Assembly: GCA_040756055.1 (NCBI GenBank)
Contig: JBFLZR010000001.1
Location: forward strand, 313,849 to 377,848
Source: Candidatus Zixiibacteriota bacterium
GTDB lineage: Bacteria > Zixibacteria > MSB-5A5 > GN15 > FEB-12
DNA length: 64,000 nt
Direction: 5' to 3'
Part shown: positions 27,407 through 34,925 of the stretch, one piece after another
How the letters are laid out: each line of letters starts with the position of its first letter
Position numbering within the stretch: the stretch's first letter is position 1
Translations under genes and position numbers: made by a program
The notes under the pieces: model-generated
The model's database searches: none
Told to the model about the DNA's origin: nothing
What the model saw: only the letters and a program-made list of their open reading frames with translations

Positions 27407-28306
27407 CTAATACAACCGCTCTCGTTTAGACAAAAATGCATAAAGCGCCTTGTCAAAAGGCATCGCCGTATCCACCGGGAAATAATCTATATTGCTCTGG
27501 CGACACGCCGTGGCTACCTCGTCCGAAAAAGCCTTCACCTGACGCGCAAAATCGCGCTTGATCTGATACGGCAGCGTCGTGACTTCCTCGCCGGTCTCCA
27601 TATCCTTGAAAATCGCCTCCTGCCCGAAAGCGAAATCCCGCTCCCGCGGATCAAGAATATGAAAAACAATCACCTCGTGCTTGTTGTATCGGAAATGCTT
27701 CAGCCCGCTGAGTATCCGGTCGGCCTCGTCGAGTAGATCCGACATGATAATCACCAATCCCCGCCGTTTTATCCGGTCCGCCATCTCGTGAAGGGTCGAT
27801 GATATATCGGTCGTGGCCGAAGGCGTCTGGTTGGCTATCTCGCTCAAAAGCACATGAAGATGCCCTGACTTCGAGCGCGGGGGAATATACCGGCGAATCT
27901 TCTGGTCAAAAGTCACCAGCCCCACCGCGTCGCGCTGACGAAGCATCATAAACGAAAGCGCCCCGCAAAGCATCCCGGCATAATCGAGCTTACTTACCCT
28001 GTCGCCACTGCGATACGCCATCGATGCCGAGCAATCCAGAAGCAAATAGCCTTTAAGATTTGTCTCTTCTTCGTACTGCTTGATATAAAACCGATCCGAC
28101 TTGCCATAAACTTTCCAGTCGATATCGCGGATATTGTCGCCCGGCATATACTGACGGTGCTCGGCGAACTCGACCGAAAAGCCGTGATAGGGCGACTTGT
28201 GAAGACCGGCGATAAACCCCTCGACCACCATCCGGGCACGCATCTCCATCCCCTTCAAATGCGAGACAACTTCGGGATCGAGGTATTTTCTATATTCGGC
28301 AGACAT
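27407..28306 (-). CDS. DUF58 / von Willebrand factor A-like protein
   Basis: The 299-aa protein has the DUF58 signature YMPGDNIRDIDWKVYG and a MIDAS-like metal site DCSAS in a vWA fold. Such proteins are usual partners of MoxR AAA+ ATPases, which are thought to act as chaperones for protein-complex or cell-envelope maturation. Here it is the last gene of the four-gene unit that starts with moxR, 9 bp after the isoaspartyl peptidase gene. It converges with the large secreted gene, with 4 bp between the stop codons. It lacks the membrane segments seen in many longer DUF58 proteins. Confidence 0.88.
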   Translation of the reverse strand: MSAEYRKYLDPEVVSHLKGMEMRARMVVEGFIAGLHKSPYHGFSVEFAEHRQYMPGDNIRDIDWKVYGKSDRFYIKQYEEETNLKGYLLLDCSASMAYRSGDRVSKLDYAGMLCGALSFMMLRQRDAVGLVTFDQKIRRYIPPRSKSGHLHVLLSEIANQTPSATTDISSTLHEMADRIKRRGLVIIMSDLLDEADRILSGLKHFRYNKHEVIVFHILDPRERDFAFGQEAIFKDMETGEEVTTLPYQIKRDFARQVKAFSDEVATACRQSNIDYFPVDTAMPFDKALYAFLSKRERLY

Positions 28307-28315
28307 TATCCAGCG

Positions 28316-29260
28316 TTAGTCCTTAAATATCTTCAAGACAGCCTCGCCGCCCTCAAGCAAATAACCGCGGTACATCCCTTCGGTATTAAACGGCATGGCT
28401 ATATTGCCATCCTTATCGATCGCGATAATCCCGCCGGTGCCGCCAAGCTCGGTCAGGTTCTTGTGAATAACCATATTGGCCGCCTCTTCGAGCGACATCC
28501 CCTTAAGCTCCATCAACACCGACACCGTGTACGATACCACCGCCGTGATAAAATACTCCCCATGACCCGTACCACTCACAGCACAGGTGCGATTATTGGC
28601 GTAAGTACCCGCGCCGACAATCGGCGAATCGCCCAATCGCCCGAACTTCTTGTTGGTCATGCCGCCCGATGAGGTCGCCGCGGCCAGGTCGCCACTCTTA
28701 TCGAGCGCCACCGCCCCGACTGTCCCGTGTTTGTCATCGGAGTGATCCAGTTGAGAATAATCCGATTGCGAGAGTTTCTCTTTGTATTTGGCGGCCTTTA
28801 GCTGCTGCCACCGATGTTCAGTATAGAAATAGTCGTCATCGGCGAATTCCACCCCGTGCAGTTTCGCGAACGCTTCGGCTCCATCCGCGCCCAGCAGAAT
28901 GTGCTCGGACTTATCCATTACGAGCCGCGCCAACTCAATGGGATTCTTTATGTGACGTACCCCGGCCACTGCCCCGGAGTTGAGTGTTCTGCCGTCCATT
29001 ATCGAGGCATCCTGCTCGTTTTTCCCTTCGTGGGTGAACACCGCTCCCTTTCCGGCGTTGAACAAAGGGGAATCTTCCATTACTTTCACCGCCGCCTGCG
29101 TGGCATCAACCGCCCGACCACCCCTTTCGAGAATGGTATATCCGGTTTTGAGACTCTCGCCAAGTCCCGCGAGATATTCAGCCTCCTTTTCCGGCGTCAT
29201 CTTTGCCTTAAGTATTGTCCCCGCCCCGCCGTGAATTACCAGACCGAATTTCGATGCCAT
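28316..29260 (-). CDS. Isoaspartyl peptidase / type III L-asparaginase (Ntn hydrolase)
   Basis: The 314-aa protein starts at 29260 with GAGGAG 5 nt upstream; the longer frame to 29311 overlaps the preceding gene. It has the N-terminal LVIHGGAGTI loop and the autocleavage site DDKHGTVGAV. The predicted nucleophile is Thr180, freed by cleavage after Gly179. The GGMTNKKFGRLGDSP block that lines the substrate pocket is present. The enzyme removes isoaspartyl (beta-aspartyl) units from damaged proteins or hydrolyses asparagine. There is no signal peptide, so it is cytoplasmic. Its position between a membrane protein and a DUF58 gene in a moxR operon is unusual. Confidence 0.93.
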   Translation of the reverse strand: MASKFGLVIHGGAGTILKAKMTPEKEAEYLAGLGESLKTGYTILERGGRAVDATQAAVKVMEDSPLFNAGKGAVFTHEGKNEQDASIMDGRTLNSGAVAGVRHIKNPIELARLVMDKSEHILLGADGAEAFAKLHGVEFADDDYFYTEHRWQQLKAAKYKEKLSQSDYSQLDHSDDKHGTVGAVALDKSGDLAAATSSGGMTNKKFGRLGDSPIVGAGTYANNRTCAVSGTGHGEYFITAVVSYTVSVLMELKGMSLEEAANMVIHKNLTELGGTGGIIAIDKDGNIAMPFNTEGMYRGYLLEGGEAVLKIFKD

Positions 29261-29261
29261 C

Positions 29262-29966
29262 TCACTCCTCGCTGTTTGCTTTTGCGGTCGCACCGCGCGC
29301 CAGATCAACATAAATCATGAGCGCCATATAGATTATTGAGACAAGTATGGCCACACCGCTGATTGCCAGGATATCATCAAAAAACCAGTGAAACCCCTCG
29401 CCCGTAAGACCAACCGCGTGCACCAGAACAGCCACGGCAAAAGTCAAAAGAACCGTCTTCTTCACCCGCGGTTTCACCGACGTGAAAATGAAAACCAGCC
29501 CCAAGGCGAAAAACAGAAGTGTCTGGCCATTGATATGGGTATGCGCCAGCCCCAGATTATGACCTATATGATCGACATCGTCCGGCCCGGGATATTCTTC
29601 GATTTCAAGAGCCTGATCATATGGCACCGCCTGAGCATCATATTTCTCGAAACTGTCGGCCAGCTCCGCTGAATCATACTCAACCTGCTCTTCCAGCAGA
29701 TTGCTGTCCCAGTCGGGCGCCAGTTCCGACGCCGAGTCGGCGAGTATTCCCTCGATATCCAGCGCCATATTGCCGTCAGCAGCCTCGGCCGGTAAGGTAT
29801 CGTACCCGCCGCTTGACAATTCATATTCGTCAACCGTGACAAGGCCCTTCTCGACATAAAAAATCGCCATCGCCCAAAGGCAGACAAAAAGCATCAGCGT
29901 GGTAAACAGCCCCACGAACAACTTGCCATATGGCGGCAGTTCCGAGAGTCTGATATTTTGTATCAT
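29262..29966 (-). CDS. Hypothetical multi-span membrane protein with acidic periplasmic linker
   Basis: The 234-aa protein (ATG at 29966; an in-frame GTG at 29975 is also possible) has one N-terminal membrane segment and then about 90 residues very rich in Asp, Glu and Ala. It ends with three to four further membrane segments. The motif GHNLGLAHTHINGQTLLFF at the second membrane segment, with three His residues, could bind a metal or haem, but this is a guess. I do not recognise the family. Its stop codon is 1 bp before the isoaspartyl peptidase start codon, and it follows moxR by 54 bp, so it belongs to the moxR unit. Confidence 0.7.
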   Translation of the reverse strand: MIQNIRLSELPPYGKLFVGLFTTLMLFVCLWAMAIFYVEKGLVTVDEYELSSGGYDTLPAEAADGNMALDIEGILADSASELAPDWDSNLLEEQVEYDSAELADSFEKYDAQAVPYDQALEIEEYPGPDDVDHIGHNLGLAHTHINGQTLLFFALGLVFIFTSVKPRVKKTVLLTFAVAVLVHAVGLTGEGFHWFFDDILAISGVAILVSIIYMALMIYVDLARGATAKANSEE

Positions 29967-30020
29967 AGAACTCACTCAATTAAAAAAGGCCGGTAGTCAG
30001 TGCGGCAAATGCCAGGAAAA

Positions 30021-31028
30021 TTAGGCCCGTTCCTTCACCGAATCGAGCACCCGCTTGATAATCTCGGTCGAATCCACACCATCGGCCTCGGCGTTAAACG
30101 ATGTTACAATGCGGTGGCGCAGAACCGGGTAAGCCGCAAAGCAGACATCCTCCGGGCCGGGGGTCGGCCTGCCCTCTAAAATTGCCTTGGTCTTGGCGGC
30201 GAGAATCAAATATTGCGAAGCACGCGGGCCGGCCCCCCAGTTGACCCAGCTTTTAACAAAATCGGGCGCGTTCGGCTCGGTCGGACGGGTAGTGCGAACC
30301 AGATCAACCGCGTATTCGATAAGATGATCCGAGACCGGCACCCGGCGAACCAGATTCTGAAATCCAATGATATCCTCAGGCGACAAAATCTTGTCCAACT
30401 CGTACGAAAGAACCGCTGTGGTCGATTTGACAATCTGATGTTCTTCGGAACTTGACGGATAATCCACGAGAACATTGAACATGAACCTATCAAGCTGAGC
30501 TTCCGGAAGAGGATAAGTGCCTTCCTGCTCTATCGGATTCTGCGTGGCCAGCACGAAAAACGGCTCGTCCAGAGCGTAAGTCTGTCCTGCCGCAGTAACT
30601 TCGTGCTCCTGCATGGCCTGCAAAAGAGCCGCTTGAGTCTTTGGAGGCGTGCGGTTGATCTCATCGGCCAAAATTATATTTGCGAAAACCGGGCCTTTCA
30701 CGAAGCGAAACTGACGCCGACCGGTCGAATGATCTTCTTCGATAATCTCCGTACCGGTAATGTCCGATGGCATCAAATCCGGAGTGAACTGGATGCGATT
30801 GAATTTCAGATTCAACACGCGGGCAAGAGTTGATATCAGCAGCGTCTTGGCAAGACCCGGCACACCCACCAGCAAACAGTGCCCGGAGGACAACAGGGAT
30901 ATCAGAAGCTGCTCGATAACCTGCTCCTGACCAATTATGACTTTTCCTATCTCGCTTTTGATGCTGGTATAAGCTGAATTCAGCGTTTCAACCGCCGCTA
31001 TATCAGATCCGGTCTGTTTGGACGACAT
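30021..31028 (-). CDS. MoxR family AAA+ ATPase
   Basis: The 335-aa protein starts with ATG at 31028, 5 nt after GGAGG; a TTG directly before it is less likely. It has Walker A GVPGLAKT, Walker B IILADEINR, the sensor stretch FVLATQNPIEQEGTYPLPEAQLDRF, and a C-terminal lid domain (GAGPRASQYLILAAK). MoxR ATPases act with vWA/DUF58 proteins in maturation of enzyme complexes and envelope integrity. It is the first gene of the unit moxR, membrane protein, isoaspartyl peptidase, DUF58, and it lies next to the candidate replication origin. Confidence 0.95.
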   Translation of the reverse strand: MSSKQTGSDIAAVETLNSAYTSIKSEIGKVIIGQEQVIEQLLISLLSSGHCLLVGVPGLAKTLLISTLARVLNLKFNRIQFTPDLMPSDITGTEIIEEDHSTGRRQFRFVKGPVFANIILADEINRTPPKTQAALLQAMQEHEVTAAGQTYALDEPFFVLATQNPIEQEGTYPLPEAQLDRFMFNVLVDYPSSSEEHQIVKSTTAVLSYELDKILSPEDIIGFQNLVRRVPVSDHLIEYAVDLVRTTRPTEPNAPDFVKSWVNWGAGPRASQYLILAAKTKAILEGRPTPGPEDVCFAAYPVLRHRIVTSFNAEADGVDSTEIIKRVLDSVKERA

Positions 31029-31422
31029 CAACTCCTCCGTAATTAGTTACCATCGTGCCAGTTTTTCGCACCAACGATTATTTATACAATACGTCCAGAG
31101 AAAAACATCGATTGCTCTTGAAAATATCCGGCAGACCCAAAGGCGCTTGTATGAAATAAAGCGATAATATTGGTCCGCTTTATGACAAGTCGGCAATTTG
31201 TGCCGGTAAATGGTCTTTTCAAAACAGGGGTTAAAATGGCCCCTGAGAAATGTTAGATTTACGCTAAACCTCGATAAAACTTTAACTTAAATCCAAATAA
31301 AATGTGGATAAACGAGTCGAAAAGTCCACTATCCGAAAAGGTTATCTTGTTTGTTAATAATAAGATAAGGGGTTATCCACAAAATGTACACCTTTTCCAC
31401 AAAAGTGCCGTATTGTCAACAA
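31029..31422. other. oriC: Candidate replication origin (oriC) with DnaA boxes
   Basis: This 394-bp AT-rich spacer contains two perfect DnaA boxes (TTATCCACA): one on the minus strand at 31303-31311 and one on the plus strand at 31373-31381. A one-mismatch box, TTTTCCACA, lies at 31393-31401. Between them is a very AT-rich segment (31341-31370) that could unwind. parA, parB and parS lie 2-6 kb away, as expected near an origin. Against it, dnaA is not adjacent, and the genes to the right are transcribed towards this site. A hairpin, AGGGG...CCCCT, lies at 31225-31243. Confidence 0.55.
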
Positions 31423-31851
31423 TCAGAAAATCTTCTTCTTATCCGCCGGCTCTACTTCCTTCTTTGGCTGCTCGGGGGGTAAAAATCCCAGGCTACCCTT
31501 GCTCTCCTTCATATTACAGGCGCCGCAGAAGACCGCCCCTTGCTCTATGACCAGTGATTTGGTTTTAAGATCACCTTCCATCTCGCATTTCGCCTGAAGT
31601 TCTATCTTCTCGCTTGTGACCACATTACCAACCATGCGGCCGGCGATAATAGCGGTGTTGGCCTCGATCTCGGCCTCAACGATCCCTGTCGAACCAACTG
31701 TCACACAGTCAGAGCAGATAATCTTTCCCTTTACCGTACCATCAACCCTCAGCGCTCCCTTAACATCGAGAGTCCCGTTGATGACAGTATCTTTGCCAAT
31801 AATGGTGTTCATTAATCCATCCACTTCGTTATTGTTAGTCTTTTTGATCAT
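31423..31851 (-). CDS. Bactofilin
   Basis: The 142-aa protein is a cytoplasmic polymer-forming bactofilin. It has a short N-terminal tail, a right-handed beta-helix core (TVINGTLDVKGALRVDGTVKG, then regular 16-18-residue turns), and a Pro/Lys-rich C-terminal tail. Bactofilins self-assemble without nucleotide and position wall hydrolases or chromosome-segregation proteins. The start codon lies inside the end of the M23 peptidase gene (17-bp overlap); an alternative ATG at 31812 is also possible. The neighbourhood of peptidase and ParAB matches known functional partners in other bacteria. Confidence 0.93.
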   Translation of the reverse strand: MIKKTNNNEVDGLMNTIIGKDTVINGTLDVKGALRVDGTVKGKIICSDCVTVGSTGIVEAEIEANTAIIAGRMVGNVVTSEKIELQAKCEMEGDLKTKSLVIEQGAVFCGACNMKESKGSLGFLPPEQPKKEVEPADKKKIF

Positions 31852-32620
31852 ACCAATTATCCAGCGGATCTATAGGGTTATCATTTATTCTTATCTCATA
31901 ATGAAGGTGCGGCGCTGTCGATAAACCGGTGTTACCCGACAGGGCAATCCGACTGCCCGCCGGCACCGTCTGTCCCACCTCAACCAGCAACTCCTTGTTA
32001 TGGCCATAAATGGTCGTTATCGAATCATTGTGTTTTAATACCACCATGTATCCGTATGCGGTCGAATCGTAGTCGGCAAAAATAGCTTCGCCGGCCGCTG
32101 TCGCCAGCACCGGCGTCCCCTCGGCGCAGGCAATGTCCACCCCCGGATGATAATGCGCGTCGTCTTCTATCTCGAAATCCTGGCTGATAAACCCCTGGAT
32201 GGGAAGTCCGGCGGGTAAAGATATATCTATGCCGGCCGCGCGAGACACCACCGCCATACCACGCTCGTCGAGCGACGCAAACAACGTGGAATCATCCGGC
32301 AATTCAGGAAACTCAATATCGATACCGGCCAGCTCTGTAAGTCGTGTCACTATGCCCCGGGCCTGTTGCAGATTAGCCTCAAGAAGCTGCACTTTATATT
32401 GATAGCGCAGCAACCTCTCATTCTCCTTAGCAAGTTTATCAGCCATCGCCGCCCGTGTCAACACCTTTCCATAGAATACGAAAAACAGAAGTATCCCTAC
32501 CACGATAACCACCAGGCCGATCGCGATAGCCTTGAACAGCCACTGACGTATACGGAAACCGCGGCGGCTCTCGGTGCCGTCGGGTATCAACATCAGCGTG
32601 ATATATTTCCTCTCGGCCAT
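31835..32620 (-). CDS. M23 family peptidoglycan metallopeptidase
   Basis: The 261-aa protein has an N-terminal membrane anchor (residues about 30-52) and a coiled-coil region (about 60-105). The C-terminal M23/LytM domain carries the zinc motifs HYHPGVDIA and HLHYE. All zinc and catalytic residues I can identify are present, so an active D,D-endopeptidase is expected. The ATG is 2 bp after the parB stop. Similar M23 proteins are membrane partners of bactofilins and control cell shape. Confidence 0.94.
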   Translation of the reverse strand: MAERKYITLMLIPDGTESRRGFRIRQWLFKAIAIGLVVIVVGILLFFVFYGKVLTRAAMADKLAKENERLLRYQYKVQLLEANLQQARGIVTRLTELAGIDIEFPELPDDSTLFASLDERGMAVVSRAAGIDISLPAGLPIQGFISQDFEIEDDAHYHPGVDIACAEGTPVLATAAGEAIFADYDSTAYGYMVVLKHNDSITTIYGHNKELLVEVGQTVPAGSRIALSGNTGLSTAPHLHYEIRINDNPIDPLDNWYDQKD

Positions 32621-32622
32621 TG

Positions 32623-33471
32623 TCAGCCCTCGATTTTATGAAACAGTTCGACAAGGCGATCCAGATCCTCATCGCCGTAATACTCGATCTCTATTTTGCC
32701 CCGCTTCAGACCGGGACTGATTTTCACCGATGTCCCCAGAAGACGTTTGAGATAATTCTCAACTTCGGTGATGGCGGGAATCTTTCTCTTCGGTACCAGC
32801 CGCCGTTTTTTCGTACGCCGCGTCTCGTCCTCCACCTGCCTGACCGACATAGAACCGGAGACTATCTGCTCGGCCATGCGAAGCATCGCCGGCTGATTAT
32901 CCAGCGACAAAATCGCCCGGGCGTGTCCCTCGGTAAGCTTTCCCTGACGAATCATCTGCTTGATCTCATCGGGAAGAGTGTTCAACCTCAACACGTTCGC
33001 CACCGAGGCGCGACTCTTACCGACCCGCTCGGCCAACTCGTTCTGCGTGAGATTGCACTCTTCGATCAACCGACGATACGCCTGCGCCATCTCCATCGGA
33101 TTGAGATCCTCGCGCTGAAGATTCTCCACCAGCGCCAACTCGAGCATGCGCGTGTCGGCAACGTCGCCCGCGACCATCACAGGCACCTCCGTCATACCCG
33201 CCATCCGCGCCGCCCGGTAACGCCTCTCGCCGGCGATGATCGTAAAACCGCCGCCGTTGACGCGCACCACCAGCGGCTGCATGATACCGTTGACCTTGAA
33301 CGAATCGGCCAGATCGCGAAGACCGGCTTCATCGAAATCGCGACGGGGCTGCATCGGATTGGGACCTATCTTATCGAGCGCCACCATGCGATACTTGTTC
33401 TCCTCCGACACCACCCTGCTGTCACCGGGAATCAACGCTCCCAGCCCTTTTCCAAGAACTATCTTACTCAT
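32623..33471 (-). CDS. parB: Chromosome partitioning protein ParB
   Basis: The 282-aa protein has the ParB order: a short N-terminal ParA-stimulating segment (KGLGALIP), the CTPase/ParB-N domain with GERRYRAA and ENLQREDLNPMEMAQAY, a helix-turn-helix (TQNELAERVGKSRASVANVLR), and a C-terminal dimer domain. ParB binds parS, hydrolyses CTP as a sliding clamp and loads condensin. The start overlaps the parA stop by 4 bp. A perfect parS target lies 1.3 kb upstream, in rsmG. Confidence 0.97.
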   Translation of the reverse strand: MSKIVLGKGLGALIPGDSRVVSEENKYRMVALDKIGPNPMQPRRDFDEAGLRDLADSFKVNGIMQPLVVRVNGGGFTIIAGERRYRAARMAGMTEVPVMVAGDVADTRMLELALVENLQREDLNPMEMAQAYRRLIEECNLTQNELAERVGKSRASVANVLRLNTLPDEIKQMIRQGKLTEGHARAILSLDNQPAMLRMAEQIVSGSMSVRQVEDETRRTKKRRLVPKRKIPAITEVENYLKRLLGTSVKISPGLKRGKIEIEYYGDEDLDRLVELFHKIEG

Positions 33472-34226
33472 CGCGTAAGCACCTCTTTTGTAAACGACAT
33501 ATAATTTTCCGCTCCGGTCGACATGATATCGTAAAGGATGATCGGCTTGCCGAACGACGGCGCCTCCGACAACCTCACGTTGCGCGATATCACCGTATTG
33601 TAAACCTTGCTGTCGAAATGCTTGCGCACCTCGTCGGACACCTGCCTCGACAGATTCAGACGACTGTCGAACATCGTAAGAAGAACACCTTCGATCTGAA
33701 GATTCGGGTTGAGATTATCCTGCACCAGCTTCACGGTGTTCATGAGCTGCCCCAACCCTTCCATCGCGTAATACTCGCACTGGATGGGAATGATGATCGA
33801 ATCAGCCGCCGTAAGCGTGTTAAGCGTCAAAAGACCCAGCGAGGGAGGGCAGTCGATAATGATATATTTGTAATCATCGAGAATGGGGGCCAACGCGCTC
33901 TTTAATCGCGTCTCGCGCGCCAGCATCGACACCAGCTCCACTTCGGCGCCGACCAGGGAGATCGATGACGGCACGATGTTGAGATACTGAAGTTCGGTCG
34001 GCTGCACCACTTCTTTCATGGTTTTATTGCCGATCAGAACATCGTAGATAGATGACTCTATTTTTTCTTTGTCGAGACCCACCCCGCTGGTGGAGTTGGC
34101 CTGCGGATCCATGTCAATCAGACAGGTCTTGTGCTCGGCGGCTGCCAGGCAGGAACTCAGATTAATCGCCGTGGTGGTCTTGCCCACACCGCCCTTTTGA
34201 TTCGTAATCGCGATAACTTTGCCCAA
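33468..34226 (-). CDS. parA: Chromosome partitioning ATPase ParA/Soj
   Basis: The 252-aa protein begins with the deviant Walker A KGGVGKTT (residues 11-18) and has the Walker B-type IIIDCPPSLGLLT. It lacks the N-terminal DNA-binding extension of plasmid ParA proteins, so it is of the chromosomal Soj type. It moves ParB-parS complexes to the poles. It is followed by parB with a 4-bp overlap and preceded by rsmG with a 75-bp gap. Confidence 0.97.
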   Translation of the reverse strand: MGKVIAITNQKGGVGKTTTAINLSSCLAAAEHKTCLIDMDPQANSTSGVGLDKEKIESSIYDVLIGNKTMKEVVQPTELQYLNIVPSSISLVGAEVELVSMLARETRLKSALAPILDDYKYIIIDCPPSLGLLTLNTLTAADSIIIPIQCEYYAMEGLGQLMNTVKLVQDNLNPNLQIEGVLLTMFDSRLNLSRQVSDEVRKHFDSKVYNTVISRNVRLSEAPSFGKPIILYDIMSTGAENYMSFTKEVLTR

Positions 34227-34301
34227 AGGACACTCCTTAATGAAATCAACCTCATGTAGAGCAGAAGTTTAATCCAATGGGAATTGTTAAGCAACAAAAA
34301 T

Positions 34302-34925
34302 CTAAACGATTTTGCGGCAGATAGTGAAGCTTTTGGTGGGAGCGTCTACTGACGTTTTATAACAATAAGTTACGCAGGACATCGATTTGGGCGTTTCCAA
34401 ATCACTAGCGGCAGCATAATAGATGAAAATACCACTGCTCGCGAGCACGGAATCGATCTTCTTGAGAACCCTTTTCGTCAACGCGACCAGCCTGAGAGTA
34501 ACGAGATCAAACTGCCCCTCAAACGAGAGCTCTTCGAAATTCCCCTCGACTATTTCCACGGAAGTACTATCCATGTAAAGCCCCCTGACAATTCGGCCAA
34601 GAGCCAGCGACTTCTTCGAAACGCGCTCTACAAGCGTGGCTTTCTCGATCGGCTTGGTGAGAAGTATAGGAAATGCCGGGAGGCCCCCGCCGCTGCCAAT
34701 ATCCAGGTAATTTCGAAAAGGCTGACGTTCGATCTGGTCAAAGGGGAGAAGCGATTCCGCCGCCAGAATCTCCAGCCCGGAATCAATTGTTTCACGTGAA
34801 ACAAGGTTGATTTTCTGATTCTCAGCCTTAAGAATTTCAAAATATCTGGTCAACCGCAAGTCCGGGTCGTGCCTTCTAAGAAGCTCAACGGGAGCGAGTT
34901 CGATGATATCGCCGTTTTTGGTCAT
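34302..34925 (-). CDS. rsmG: 16S rRNA (guanine-527-N7)-methyltransferase
   Basis: The 207-aa protein has the S-adenosylmethionine-binding motif YLDIGSGGGLPAFP and the KINLVSRE segment of RsmG. It methylates G527 of 16S rRNA; loss gives low-level streptomycin resistance in other bacteria. The codons for LVSRET contain a perfect parS site. The ATG overlaps the mnmG stop by 4 bp, a gene order conserved near many origins. Confidence 0.95.
   Translation of the reverse strand: MTKNGDIIELAPVELLRRHDPDLRLTRYFEILKAENQKINLVSRETIDSGLEILAAESLLPFDQIERQPFRNYLDIGSGGGLPAFPILLTKPIEKATLVERVSKKSLALGRIVRGLYMDSTSVEIVEGNFEELSFEGQFDLVTLRLVALTKRVLKKIDSVLASSGIFIYYAAASDLETPKSMSCVTYCYKTSVDAPTKSFTICRKIV
34788..34803. 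other. parS: parS site (perfect palindrome) inside rsmG
   Basis: The 16 bp TGTTTCACGTGAAACA match the bacterial parS consensus TGTTNCACGTGAAACA exactly. ParB is encoded 1.3 kb away in the same operon. Confidence 0.92.
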
